Source: Streptomyces tubercidicus
Lineage (GTDB): Bacteria; Actinomycetota; Actinomycetes; Streptomycetales; Streptomycetaceae
NCBI RefSeq assembly: GCF_027497495.1
Contig: NZ_CP114205.1
Coordinates: 1,550,001 to 1,614,000 of the forward strand
Length of the DNA: 64,000 bases
Reading direction: 5' to 3'
This document shows positions 24,975 to 33,852 of this stretch, piece by piece. Below the pieces are notes generated by a model. That model was not told the DNA's origin. It did not search any database and worked only from the letters and a program-made list of their open reading frames with translations. A program made the position numbers and the translations under genes. Numbering within the stretch: the stretch's first letter is position 1; the number at the start of each line of letters is the position of its first letter.

Positions 24975-25173
24975 CGGGGGCGGGCACGGCCGCCGGGGGC
25001 GGCGGGCGGCGGTCCGCACACCCCAGCCACCTGGACGTACGCGCCGGTCCGCGTGCCGGCGCCTCGGCGTACGGCGCCGGTCCGCTCACCCGTCCCTCGG
25101 CGCGCGTCACCGGTCCGCGCGCCGGTGTGGCACGCCGGCGCGCGGAGCTCCGGACCGGGCCGCGCGCTGGGGA

Positions 25174-25464
25174 TTACCGGGCGCGCGGTAACTCGCCGAA
25201 GCGGTCGATGCCCTCGCGCACCTCTGCCAGCGCGGGCGACAGCGCACTCACCGATCCGACCGCCCCGGCGATCAGCAGCAGCGAACGACGCAGCCGAGGC
25301 ACCTCGGGCATCCCGTGACTCACCATCGCGTCCAAGGCGGCCAGCTCGTCATCGGCGGCCCCTCGATCCGGTAACTCCCCTGGAAGTACGGCCAGCTGAC
25401 GGCGCAGTCGGGCCACTGCCCCGCGCAATTCCTGGACCCGTGGATCGCCCTCGACCCCGGTCAC
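25174..25464 (-). CDS. Small DUF5955-like protein
   Basis: A 96-residue protein starting VTGVEGDPRVQELRGAVARL, with a leucine/arginine-rich helix followed by a second helical part ending LRRSLLLIAGAVGSVSAL. I associate this pattern with DUF5955, a small Streptomyces family of unknown function. The GTG at 25464 has GAAGGA eight bases upstream and fits better than the in-frame ATG at 25509. It stands alone on the minus strand, convergent with allR. Confidence 0.65.
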   Translation of the reverse strand: MTGVEGDPRVQELRGAVARLRRQLAVLPGELPDRGAADDELAALDAMVSHGMPEVPRLRRSLLLIAGAVGSVSALSPALAEVREGIDRFGELPRAR

Positions 25465-25872
25465 TCGTCGGTCCTTCTGCAGCTGTTCCACAACGACGGC
25501 GTCCTCCAAAGCCGTTGCCCGTTCCGCGATGCGGGACAGTTAACGCCACTCTGCGCTGATCGCGCCATACGGAGAGCGAAAAAACCGGATGCGCGCAGAG
25601 TTGGCTGGCCCGCTCACCAGGAGAAGCGGCGCCAACAAGCAGGCAGGAGAGTTACGGCTCGACTGCCCTGAGGGCGAGGTTTCGATGACCGGGCCGCCCC
25701 ACATCAGCCCTCACGCGCCATACCCATACATGACTTGATGATGCGTCGGCACATACGTTCCCCACGGCACCCTTTGGTGTGGGCGCTCGCGGTCCGACGC
25801 GTATGGTCCGAGTCGATGGAGCATTCTCCCTTTCGAGGAAATATCCGGCATATCACTGGATCGGAGAGTGCC
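25465..25872. other. Gene-free region upstream of a small plus-strand gene
   Basis: These 408 bases are a little less GC-rich than their surroundings and hold no supported gene. They include the upstream region of the DUF5955-like gene and presumably the promoter for the 74-residue gene at 25873. Confidence 0.4.
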
Positions 25873-26097
25873 ATGGAGTCCCAGTCCGGCCCCGAGAACG
25901 GCTCGAACCCGCGCGGTGTCAGCGTCGTCCAACTCATCTGCCATGCGTACGGGCTGTCGGACGCCTCGGAAATCACCATGGAGCACATAGACCGCTATGT
26001 CGCCGAGCGCCGGCGGGCGGAGGAACGGACGCACCAGCTGCGCGACCGGTTCCGACCGCATATCCCCCGGCCACGGGCCGCCGGTGACGCGGCCTGA
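25873..26097 (+). CDS. Small hypothetical protein
   Basis: A 74-residue charged protein: about 20 polar residues, then a helical part with SVVQLICHAYGLSDASEITMEHIDRYV and a basic C-terminus. I do not recognise it. The ATG at 25873 has GGAGAG five bases upstream; the frame is open further left but that part looks non-coding. It precedes the nucleotidyltransferase gene by 57 bases on the same strand. Confidence 0.5.
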   Translation: MESQSGPENGSNPRGVSVVQLICHAYGLSDASEITMEHIDRYVAERRRAEERTHQLRDRFRPHIPRPRAAGDAA

Positions 26098-26154
26098 CCC
26101 GGCCGGGCACCCCAACGGGCCGCGGAGCGCGGTGCCATGAGGTAAGCAGTCCTC

Positions 26155-26793
26155 ATGGCACCGACAGCTCCGACAGCCCCCACGCCTCCGACGCCGCCGA
26201 GAGGCACGGGGAGGGTGGCCGGTCTGCTGCTCGCCGCGGGCGGCGGGCGGCGACTGGGGGGACGGCCCAAGGCACTGCTCGACCACCGGGGACGGCCGCT
26301 GGTCGAGCACGCCGCGCGGGCGCTGCGGGACGGCGGCTGCGACCCGGTGCACATCGTGCTGGGTGCGGCCGCCGCTTCCGTGCGTGAACGGGCCGAACTC
26401 GCGGCGTACGGGATCTCGGAGAACCCGGACTGGGCGCAGGGCATGGGCTCTTCGCTGCGGGTGGGGCTGGCCGCACTGGCGGACTCCGGGGCGGATGCGG
26501 CGGTGGTGTCCCTGGTGGACCAGCCGGGGATCGGCGCCGCGGCGGTGGCGCGGGTGGTGGGGGCGTACGAGGGGCGCGGCTCGCTCGTGTCAGCGGCGTA
26601 CGGGGGGCGGCGGGGCCACCCGGTGCTCTTCGGGGCCGACCGGTGGGCGGGCATTGCGGCCGCCGCGGAGGGCGATCGGGGTGCGCGCGACTATCTCCGG
26701 CGGCATGCGGACGCCCTCACCCTCGTCGAGTGCGCCGATATCGCGGAGCCGTACGACATCGACACGCCGGAGGATCTTCACCGGCTGGAGTGA
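26155..26793 (+). CDS. MobA/MocA-like nucleotidyltransferase (molybdenum cofactor maturation)
   Basis: A 212-residue NTP-transferase. The N-terminal nucleotide loop LLLAAGGGRRLGGRPKALL (about 25-43) is the family signature, followed by ISENPDWAQGMGSSL, VSLVDQPGI (metal-binding DxP-like segment) and GHPVLFG. MocA-type members transfer CMP to molybdopterin for xanthine dehydrogenase-class enzymes. Its place among purine-catabolism genes, with xdhC near the end of the window, supports that role. Alternative: a MobA-like GMP transferase. Confidence 0.8.
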   Translation: MAPTAPTAPTPPTPPRGTGRVAGLLLAAGGGRRLGGRPKALLDHRGRPLVEHAARALRDGGCDPVHIVLGAAAASVRERAELAAYGISENPDWAQGMGSSLRVGLAALADSGADAAVVSLVDQPGIGAAAVARVVGAYEGRGSLVSAAYGGRRGHPVLFGADRWAGIAAAAEGDRGARDYLRRHADALTLVECADIAEPYDIDTPEDLHRLE

Positions 26794-26906
26794 GAGCGGG
26801 TGGCGGGCGGCACGTTCCGGGGCCGGGGCGGGAGTAATGGAGAGTGATCGGCGTGGCACCGAGAGCCATTCGATCACCGCTTGTGTCGAGCCGGAGAATC
26901 TCGACA

Positions 26907-26938
26907 TCAACAAACCATTGAAGTTCCGCGATAAGGAA
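26907..26938. promoter_or_regulatory. Two adjacent regulatory elements upstream of aceB
   Basis: TCAACA-AAC-CATTGA (26907-26921) is a degenerate copy of the TCAACA-N3-TGTTGA element; its left half and spacer equal those of the catalase copy. Directly next to it, GTTCCGCGATAAGGAA (26923-26938) belongs to the second motif, matching 12 of 15 positions of the hyi site in inverted reading. Both end about 130 bases upstream of the aceB ATG. Adjacency suggests two regulators converge on this promoter. Confidence 0.5.
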
Positions 26939-27070
26939 ACTAGTCTCCACTGGTCAGAAGCGCCCTGAACCCAGTCGGCGCCCGCGACCGTATCCGGGAG
27001 CCCGCGGCACCCCGTGCCGCCCGGCGTTCCGGCGGCCGCCGGGCACCGTCGCTGAATGGAGTGACAGCTC

Positions 27071-28699
27071 ATGTCCGCACCAGCGCCGTCCCCGCTGGCC
27101 ATCGTCGAAGTCGATCCCGCGCACACCCCGGAACGCCAGGGAGAGGTCCTCACCGACGCCGCGCTCACCTTCGTCGCCGAGCTTCACCGCCGGTTCACCC
27201 CGCGCCGCGACGAGCTGCTCGCCCGTCGCGCCGAGCGCCGCGCCGAGATCGCCCGGACCAGCACGCTGGACTTCCTCCCGGAGACCGCGGCCGTCCGCGC
27301 CGACGACAGCTGGAAGGTGGCCGAGGCCCCCGCGGCGCTCAACGACCGCCGGGTGGAGATCACCGGCCCCACCGACCGCAAGATGACCATCAACGCGCTC
27401 AACTCGGGCGCCAGGGTCTGGCTCGCCGACTTCGAGGACGCCTCGGCGCCGACCTGGGAGAACGTCGTCTCCGGGCAGCTCAACCTGATCGACGCCTACG
27501 AGCGCCGCATCGACTTCACGGACGCCGCGTCCGGCAAGTCGTACGCCCTCAAGCCCGCCGAGGAGCTCGCCACGGTCGTGATGCGGCCGCGCGGCTGGCA
27601 TCTGGAAGAGCGTCATCTGCAGTTCGAGGGGCGGCCGGTGCCCGGTGCCCTGGTGGACTTCGGGCTGTACTTCTTCCACAACGCCCGGCGTCTGCTGGAC
27701 CTCGGCAAGGGTCCGTACTTCTACCTGCCGAAGACCGAGTCGTATCTGGAGGCGCGTCTCTGGAACGAGATCTTCGTCTTTGCCCAGGACTATGTCGGCA
27801 TCCCCCAGGGCACGGTGCGCGCCACCGTCCTGATCGAGACCATCACGGCCGCGTACGAGATGGAGGAGATCCTCTACGAGCTGCGCGACCACGCCTCGGG
27901 GCTGAACGCCGGCCGCTGGGACTACCTCTTCTCCATCGTCAAGAACTTCCGTGACGGCGGCGCCAAGTTCGTCCTCCCGGACCGCAACGCGGTCACGATG
28001 ACGGCGCCGTTCATGCGCGCCTACACCGAACTCCTCGTCCGCACCTGCCACAAGCGCGGTGCACACGCCATCGGCGGTATGGCGGCCTTCATCCCCAACC
28101 GCCGCGACCCGGAGGCCAACGAGCGGGCGCTCGCCAAGGTCAGGAACGACAAGGACCGGGAGGCCGGGGACGGCTTCGACGGCTCCTGGGTCGCCCACCC
28201 CGACCTGGTCCCGGTCGCCCGCGCCTCCTTCGACGCGGTCCTCGGCGACAAACCGAACCAGAAGGACCGCCTGCGCGAGGACGTCTCGGTGTCGGCCGCC
28301 GACCTCATCGCCATCGACTCCCTCGACGCCAAGCCCACCTACCAGGGCCTGATCGACGCCGTCCAGGTCGGCACCCGCTATATCGAGGCATGGTTGCGCG
28401 GCCTCGGCGCCGTCGCCATCTTCGGCCTCATGGAGGACGCCGCGACCGCCGAGATCTCCCGCTCCCAGATCTGGCAGTGGGTCGACGCCGGGGTCGTCTT
28501 CGAGAACGGCGAGAAGGCCACCGCGGACCTGGTGCGCACGGTCGCCGCGGAGCAACTGGCCGCCATCCGCGCCGAGATCGGCGAGGACGCCTTCACCTCG
28601 GGCAAGTGGCAGCAGGCCCATGACCTGCTGCTGAGGGTCGCGCTGGACGCGGACTACGCGGAGTTCCTGACGCTGCCCGCGTACGAGATGCTGGTCTGA
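27071..28699 (+). CDS. aceB: Malate synthase A
   Basis: A 542-residue malate synthase, the usual length for the A isoform, condensing glyoxylate with acetyl-CoA to malate in the cytoplasm. Segments seen: ITGPTDRKMTINALNSGARVWLADFEDA, MRPRGWHLEERH with the active-site arginine region, GTVRATVLIETITAAYEMEEIL carrying the metal-binding glutamate, and a C-terminal helical plug. Here it most likely assimilates glyoxylate from allantoin breakdown: no isocitrate lyase is adjacent, and the promoter carries elements shared with other purine genes. Confidence 0.95.
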   Translation: MSAPAPSPLAIVEVDPAHTPERQGEVLTDAALTFVAELHRRFTPRRDELLARRAERRAEIARTSTLDFLPETAAVRADDSWKVAEAPAALNDRRVEITGPTDRKMTINALNSGARVWLADFEDASAPTWENVVSGQLNLIDAYERRIDFTDAASGKSYALKPAEELATVVMRPRGWHLEERHLQFEGRPVPGALVDFGLYFFHNARRLLDLGKGPYFYLPKTESYLEARLWNEIFVFAQDYVGIPQGTVRATVLIETITAAYEMEEILYELRDHASGLNAGRWDYLFSIVKNFRDGGAKFVLPDRNAVTMTAPFMRAYTELLVRTCHKRGAHAIGGMAAFIPNRRDPEANERALAKVRNDKDREAGDGFDGSWVAHPDLVPVARASFDAVLGDKPNQKDRLREDVSVSAADLIAIDSLDAKPTYQGLIDAVQVGTRYIEAWLRGLGAVAIFGLMEDAATAEISRSQIWQWVDAGVVFENGEKATADLVRTVAAEQLAAIRAEIGEDAFTSGKWQQAHDLLLRVALDADYAEFLTLPAYEMLV

Positions 28700-28841
28700 G
28701 CCGGCCCGGCGGGCGTCCCGGTGGTGCCGCGGTTCCGTTGCGGAGCCGCGGCACCACGGCGTTTCTGCCGCCTCCCCGCGGCCGTGCGGGCGCCCCGGCG
28801 CGGTGTGGTGTCATGTGGTCACCAAGTGGAGAGGCAGTCGG

Positions 28842-29762
28842 ATGGATGGTCGGCCAGGAGAGCGCGGGGAGCCGTCGGCCGCGGGCGGGGACGGGGGCGC
28901 GGGCCAGGAGTTGGGGACGACGGTGGCCGAGCGGCTGCGGCGGGTCCAGGGTTCCCTGTCGCCCGCGGAGCTCAAGATCGCTCGGGCGCTGATGGCGCAC
29001 TACCCCGCGGCGGGCCTGGAGTCGACGTCCGGGCTGGCCGGACGGGCGGGGGTGAGCCCGCCGACCGTCGTCCGCTTCGTCGCCCGGCTCGGCTTCGAGG
29101 GCTACCGGCAGTTCCAGCAGTCCTTGCGGGACGAGGTGCAGGCACGCCGTGCCTCGCCGTTGACCCTGCGGCCGGTGGTCAGTGAGAGCTCACCGACCTC
29201 GGACCTGGTCGAGGCGGCGGAGGAGGTCGGCCGGGGCGCGCTGCACCACACCTTCGCCGCGCTGCCGGAGCAGGAGTTCGACCGGGCGGCCGAGCTGATC
29301 TGCGACCCGGCGAAGCGGATCGTGAGCTTCGGCGGGCGGTTCTCCCGCCTGCTGGCCGAGTACCTGGATCTGCATCTGCGACTGCTGCGGCCGGGCACCC
29401 AGGTGCACACACCGGCCCCCGGCGGGGACGGCGGCTTCCGGGTGGATCTCGGGCGGCGGGAGGTGTGTGTGGTCTTCGACTTCCGGCGCTATCAGCGCGA
29501 CACGGTGGAGCTCGCCCGCTATGCGCACGAGCGCGGCGCGCAGATCGTGCTGTTCACCGACCCGTGGCTGTCTCCGGTGGCCGAGTTCGCCGATGTCGTG
29601 CTGCCCGTGCGGGTCGAGGCGCCCAGTCCGTTCGACAGCATCGTGGCGCCCGTGGCGGTGGTGGAGACGCTGGTGGCCGCGGTGCATGTGCGCCTGGGAG
29701 CGGCGGCGGAGGAGCGGATGAGGGCCGCGGAGGAGGCGTCGGGCGACCGCACCATGGAATGA
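28842..29762 (+). CDS. MurR/RpiR family regulator with SIS domain
   Basis: A 306-residue regulator: an N-terminal HTH_6 domain (about 25-100, LSPAELKIARALMAHYPAAGL, then SPPTVVRFVARLGFEGYRQFQ) and a C-terminal SIS domain (about 145-275, CDPAKRIVSFGGRFSRLLAEYL, VVFDFRRYQRDTVELARYAHERGAQIVLFTD). The family normally senses phosphosugars, but members also control amino-acid or amine catabolism. ATG 28842 has GGAGAGG upstream. The operon beginning 115 bases downstream on the same strand is its likely target, through the palindrome at 29763-29788. Confidence 0.9.
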   Translation: MDGRPGERGEPSAAGGDGGAGQELGTTVAERLRRVQGSLSPAELKIARALMAHYPAAGLESTSGLAGRAGVSPPTVVRFVARLGFEGYRQFQQSLRDEVQARRASPLTLRPVVSESSPTSDLVEAAEEVGRGALHHTFAALPEQEFDRAAELICDPAKRIVSFGGRFSRLLAEYLDLHLRLLRPGTQVHTPAPGGDGGFRVDLGRREVCVVFDFRRYQRDTVELARYAHERGAQIVLFTDPWLSPVAEFADVVLPVRVEAPSPFDSIVAPVAVVETLVAAVHVRLGAAAEERMRAAEEASGDRTME

Positions 29763-29788
29763 CGCCATGAAATGAATATTTCATGGCG
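29763..29788. promoter_or_regulatory. Palindrome between RpiR gene and the GS/amidohydrolase operon
   Basis: CGCCATGAAAT (29763-29773) and ATTTCATGGCG (29778-29788) form a perfect 11-base inverted repeat around GAAT. A further half-site TTTCATG lies at 29820-29826. AT-rich GAAAT/ATTTC arms are typical of RpiR-family operators, and the site is about 90 bases before the permease start. It could also act as a terminator hairpin after the regulator gene. Confidence 0.55.
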
Positions 29789-29877
29789 CCCCTATTGACG
29801 CGCTCCTTGGAACGTATGTTTCATGACGGGGCTCGGGCTGCTTCAGACGCAGCCCCGTCTCCTCCTCGGAGCGCCCT

Positions 29878-31326
29878 GTGTCGAATCCTCCTCGAACACG
29901 CAAGCTGCGCTTGTGGGAAGCGCTGACCCTCTCCGTCGGTCTCATGGGGCCGACGCTCGCCATGGGCCTCAACGGGGCCGGAGTGGCAGCCGCGGTCGGC
30001 AAGGCCGTCCCCCTCGTCTTCCTGCTCGGCCTGCTCGGTGTCGGCCTGGTCGCCTACGGCTTCTGGCGGCTGACCCAGCACTTCAACCAGGCCGGATCCG
30101 TCTACGCCCTGGCCGGGGCCACGATCGGCCCCCGCGCCGGTTTCTTCGGCGGCTTCGCCCTGCTGGGCACCTATCTCGCCTTTCTCGTCTGCACCCTCGC
30201 CGCGACCGGTGTCTTCGCCCAGGCGTTCCTGCACGCGATGGGCATCGGCTCCACCGGCCCCTGGGTCGCTGTCGCGTTCCTCGCGGCCCTCGGCGTCACC
30301 GCGCTCAACTCCCGGGACGGCCGCACCACCGCCCGCACCCTGCTGATCGTGGAGGGCATCGGCATCCTCGCCATGCTGGTGCTCGCCGCCGTCATCACGG
30401 TGCGGGCCGGAACGGGATCGGCGCCCCGGCACCAGAGCCTCGATCTCTCGGTGTTCACCGCCGGCGGCACCACGTACGGCGCGGTCATGACGGCCACCGT
30501 CTTCGCCTTCCTGTCCTGGGCCGGGTTCGAGGCATGCGCGTCGCTGGGTGAGGAGACCGACGACCCCAAGCGCAACATCCCCCGCGCGCTGGCCGGCAGT
30601 GTGCTGCTGACCGGCGGCCTCTACGTCCTGATGATGTTCGCCCAGACCATCGGCTTCGGCACCGACGCCCAGGGGGTGCGCGAGTTCGGCAAGGCCGAGT
30701 CGGCGCTCTCGGCGCTCTCCGGGCAGTACATCGGCACCTGGTTCGCGCTCGTCATCGCCTTCACCGCGGTCGCCTCCGCCTTCGCCGCCGCGCTGTCCTC
30801 CTCGGCGGCGGCCGCCCGTATGGTCCAGGCGCTGGCCCGGGACGGCTTCGGGCCGCGCGCCCTTGCCCGCACCCACCCCGTCACCGGTGCCCCGACCACG
30901 GCGCTGCGGGTGTGCGGCGGCGTTGCGGCGGCACTGACCGCCGTGATGTACGGCACCGGGGCCGCCGCCTTCGACACGTACTACTGGTACGCCACCCTCG
31001 GCGTGCTGTGCCTCCTGGTCGCGTATGCGGTCGCCGGGGTCGGAGTGATCGTCTTTACGCTCTCCGGCCGGGGCCGCATCCCCCGCTACGAGCTGGTGGT
31101 GCCGGTCGCCGGGCTGGGCTATCTGGGCTTCGTCTTCCTCCAGCAGTCGACCGGACAGAGCGCGCCCTACACCTACTTCCCCTGGATCGCCGCAGCCTGG
31201 TGCCTGACCGGAGGCGCGGTCGTCCTCTTCGCGCCCGCCCTCACCCGGCGCATCGGCGCCCGGCTGACCAGTGGGCTGGTCACCGAAGCCGGCTTCACCG
31301 ACACCAACCGAAAGGTGCCCTCATGA
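29878..31326 (+). CDS. APC family amino acid/amine permease
   Basis: A 482-residue transporter with about 12 transmembrane segments. It starts with a short basic N-terminus, then SVGLMGPTLAMGLNGAGVAAAVGKAVPLVFL (TM1 with the broken-helix glycine motif of APC transporters), and SLGEETDDPKRNIPRALAGS after TM6, the classical conserved loop. It should import an amino acid, amine or related nitrogen compound by proton coupling. Start is GTG 29878 after GGAG. Its stop codon overlaps the next ATG by four bases, so uptake is coupled to the glutamine-synthetase-like enzyme. Confidence 0.92.
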   Translation: MSNPPRTRKLRLWEALTLSVGLMGPTLAMGLNGAGVAAAVGKAVPLVFLLGLLGVGLVAYGFWRLTQHFNQAGSVYALAGATIGPRAGFFGGFALLGTYLAFLVCTLAATGVFAQAFLHAMGIGSTGPWVAVAFLAALGVTALNSRDGRTTARTLLIVEGIGILAMLVLAAVITVRAGTGSAPRHQSLDLSVFTAGGTTYGAVMTATVFAFLSWAGFEACASLGEETDDPKRNIPRALAGSVLLTGGLYVLMMFAQTIGFGTDAQGVREFGKAESALSALSGQYIGTWFALVIAFTAVASAFAAALSSSAAAARMVQALARDGFGPRALARTHPVTGAPTTALRVCGGVAAALTAVMYGTGAAAFDTYYWYATLGVLCLLVAYAVAGVGVIVFTLSGRGRIPRYELVVPVAGLGYLGFVFLQQSTGQSAPYTYFPWIAAAWCLTGGAVVLFAPALTRRIGARLTSGLVTEAGFTDTNRKVPS

Positions 31327-32714
31327 CGCTGGTGCACACGCCGGGGACGGAAGCGGGACTCCTCGCTCCCACCGCCCCCGGCCCCTCCCCCGCCTTCCGC
31401 GCCGCACCCGAGGACCCCCCGATGACCGACGCCGCCACCGTCTTCGTCGCCACCTGCGATCTGGCCGGGCAGGTGCGGGGGCGTGCCGTGCCCTCCTCGG
31501 ACCAGGGCTCGGCGCTGCGCTCCGGCACCGGCTGGGTCCCGGCCGATCTCGCGATCTCCGCGTTCGGCCCGATCGCCGACAACGTCTTCGGTTCGCGGGG
31601 TGACCTGCGGCTGGTCCCGGATCCGGCCACCGGCGTCGACATCCCGGCGGACGGGGACGCTCCCGCCCTGCGGCTCTACCTCGCCGACCAGACCCTGCCC
31701 GACGGGGACCCCTGGCCCTGCTGTCCGCGCACCTTCCTCCGCGACGCGGTCGAGGAGCTGCGGGAGCGCACCGGGATCGAGGTGGTGGCGGCGATCGAGC
31801 ACGAATTCGTGCTCGGCGGACTGCCGGTGAGCCAGCCGTTCTCGTTGCAGCGCTTCCGGCAGGCGGAGCCCTTCGGCTCGGACCTCGTACGGCTCCTGGA
31901 ACAGGCCGGGCTGCAGCCGGAGAACTGGCTCCCGGAATACGGGGACGGCCAGTTCGAGATCACCCTGCGCCCCGGTCCCGCACTGGCCGCCGCCGACCGC
32001 GCCGTACTGCTCAAGGAACTGGTACGGGACCTCGCCCGCCGTCGTGGGCTGCCGGTCAGCTTCGCACCCCTCCTCGCGCCCGACGGGGTGGGCAACGGGG
32101 TCCACCTCCATCTGAGCCTGCGGGACGCCGAGGGCCGTCCGGTCCTCTTCGACCCTGCGCGCCCGGGACGCCTCTCGGCGCTCGGCGCCCGGTTCTCGGC
32201 CGGCATTCTGCGCCACACTCCGGCGCTGACCGCCTGGACGGCACCGAGCCCGGTCTCGTTCCTCCGGCTCACGCCCCATCGCTGGAGCGCCGGCGGGATC
32301 TTCCTGGCCGAGCGCAACCGCGAGTCGCTGCTGCGGATCTGCCCCACGACACAGCTCGCCGGGGGCGATCCCGCCGCGCAGTTCAACCTGGAGTACCGCG
32401 CGGCCGACGCCACCGCCAATCCCTGGCTCGCGCTGGGGGTCCTGCTCCGCGCCGGGCTGGAAGGGCTGGTCCGTGACTACGACGAGCCCACGGTGTGGCC
32501 GGAGGACACCGACGCCTCGGTGCTGGACGGTGTCCCCGCCCTCCCCTCCTCCCTCGAAGAGGCCCTGCACGCACTGGAGTCGGACGACGTCGTGCGCTCG
32601 TGGTTCGACCCACAGCTCCTCGCCACCCATCTGTCGGTCAAGCGGTCCGAACTCGCCCAGCTGGCCGGCCTCGACGAGACCGCACGTATCCGGAAGGTTG
32701 CCGATGTCTACTGA
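31323..32714 (+). CDS. Glutamine synthetase-like enzyme (non-canonical, GlnA/PuuA/FluG-C type)
   Basis: A 463-residue GS-fold enzyme. A short N-terminal beta-grasp is followed by the catalytic domain with EHEF (first metal Glu), GQFEITL, NGVHLHLSL (histidine), PSPVSFLRLTPHRWSAGG, NRESLLRICP (arginine) and LEYRAADATANPWLAL. These are the GS active-site positions, but spacing and sequence differ from nitrogen-assimilating GS and resemble gamma-glutamyl-amine ligases (PuuA, IpuC) and the C-terminal half of fungal FluG. It should ligate glutamate to an amine with ATP. It overlaps the permease by four bases and the amidohydrolase by eleven. Confidence 0.88.
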   Translation: MTLVHTPGTEAGLLAPTAPGPSPAFRAAPEDPPMTDAATVFVATCDLAGQVRGRAVPSSDQGSALRSGTGWVPADLAISAFGPIADNVFGSRGDLRLVPDPATGVDIPADGDAPALRLYLADQTLPDGDPWPCCPRTFLRDAVEELRERTGIEVVAAIEHEFVLGGLPVSQPFSLQRFRQAEPFGSDLVRLLEQAGLQPENWLPEYGDGQFEITLRPGPALAAADRAVLLKELVRDLARRRGLPVSFAPLLAPDGVGNGVHLHLSLRDAEGRPVLFDPARPGRLSALGARFSAGILRHTPALTAWTAPSPVSFLRLTPHRWSAGGIFLAERNRESLLRICPTTQLAGGDPAAQFNLEYRAADATANPWLALGVLLRAGLEGLVRDYDEPTVWPEDTDASVLDGVPALPSSLEEALHALESDDVVRSWFDPQLLATHLSVKRSELAQLAGLDETARIRKVADVY

Positions 32715-33852
32715 TGCCCTGGCGGCGGCGATCGCGGAACTGCCCCTCGTGGACCACCATGTCCACGGCGCGCTCCGCGATGACGTCGACCGCGCCGGAC
32801 TGGAGCTGATGCTCACCGAGTCGGACCGTCCGGTCCCGCCGTGGATGACCCAGTTCGACTCTCAGCTCGGCTTCGCGGTGCGCCGCTGGTGCGCACCGGT
32901 CCTCGGCCTCGCCGCGCACGCCGCGCCGGACGCCTATCTCGCCCGGCGCCGGGAACTGGGACCGGCGGAGGTCAACCGCAGACTGCTCGCGGCCTCGGGT
33001 ATCGCCCACTACCTGCTGGAGACCGGCTACGGCGGTGCGGAGATCCTCGGCCCCGACGGCATGGCCGACGCCTCCGGGCGCCCCGTCGACGAGATCGTAC
33101 GGCTGGAGTCCGTGCTGGAGGACGTGGCCCGCGGCGGGGTGGCCGCGGCGGACCTGCCCGAGCGGTTCCGCGAGGCCCTCGCCGCACGGACCGTCGACGC
33201 GGTCGGCCTCAAGAGCATCGTCGCCTACCGGTTCGGCTTCGACTTCGACCCCGGGCGGCCGGCCGACGGCGAGGTCGTCGCCGCGGCCGGCACGTGGCTG
33301 GCCGAGTGCGCGCGCACGGGAACCGTACGGGTCACCGACCCGGTGCTGCTGCGCTTCCTGCTGTGGTCCGGAGTCGACCGCGGACTGCCTATCCAACTGC
33401 ACGCCGGGTACGGCGATCCGGATGTGGAACTGCACCGCTGCGACCCGCTGCTGCTCACCCGGTTCATCAGGAACGTACAGCCGCACGGCGTCGACCTGTT
33501 GCTGCTGCACTGCTACCCCTTCCACCGCAACGCCGGCTATCTGGCGCAGGTCTTCCCGCATGTCTTCTTCGATGTCGGGCTCGGTGTGAACTACACCGGC
33601 GTCCGTTCCGACGCCGTGGTCGCCGAATCGCTGGAGCTGGCTCCGTTCGCCAAGATCCTCTTCTCCAGCGACGCCTGGGGGCCTCCCGAACTGCACCATC
33701 TGGGCGCCCTGTTGTGGCGGCGCGGCATGCTGCGGGCGATGGCGCCGTGGGTCGGCAGCGGCGAATGGGACCTCGATGAGGCGGTCCGGGTGGCCCGCAT
33801 GATCGGACACGACAACGCCCGCCGGGTCTACGGGCTGGAGGGCGGCGCATGA
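32704..33852 (+). CDS. Amidohydrolase resembling the FluG N-terminal domain
   Basis: A 382-residue amidohydrolase_2 protein with metal motif H19-x-H21 (VDHHVHG), an internal histidine in IQLHAGYGDPD, LLLHCYPFHRNAGYL, and a late aspartate in FSSDAWGPPELHHLG. In FluG-type proteins this domain is fused ahead of a GS domain; here the two are separate overlapping genes in reverse order (GS first), supporting a joint function. A possible role is hydrolysis of the amide bond of a gamma-glutamyl product or a related amide. The ATG at 32704 overlaps the GS stop; the next gene starts in a four-base overlap. Confidence 0.85.
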   Translation: MSTDALAAAIAELPLVDHHVHGALRDDVDRAGLELMLTESDRPVPPWMTQFDSQLGFAVRRWCAPVLGLAAHAAPDAYLARRRELGPAEVNRRLLAASGIAHYLLETGYGGAEILGPDGMADASGRPVDEIVRLESVLEDVARGGVAAADLPERFREALAARTVDAVGLKSIVAYRFGFDFDPGRPADGEVVAAAGTWLAECARTGTVRVTDPVLLRFLLWSGVDRGLPIQLHAGYGDPDVELHRCDPLLLTRFIRNVQPHGVDLLLLHCYPFHRNAGYLAQVFPHVFFDVGLGVNYTGVRSDAVVAESLELAPFAKILFSSDAWGPPELHHLGALLWRRGMLRAMAPWVGSGEWDLDEAVRVARMIGHDNARRVYGLEGGA

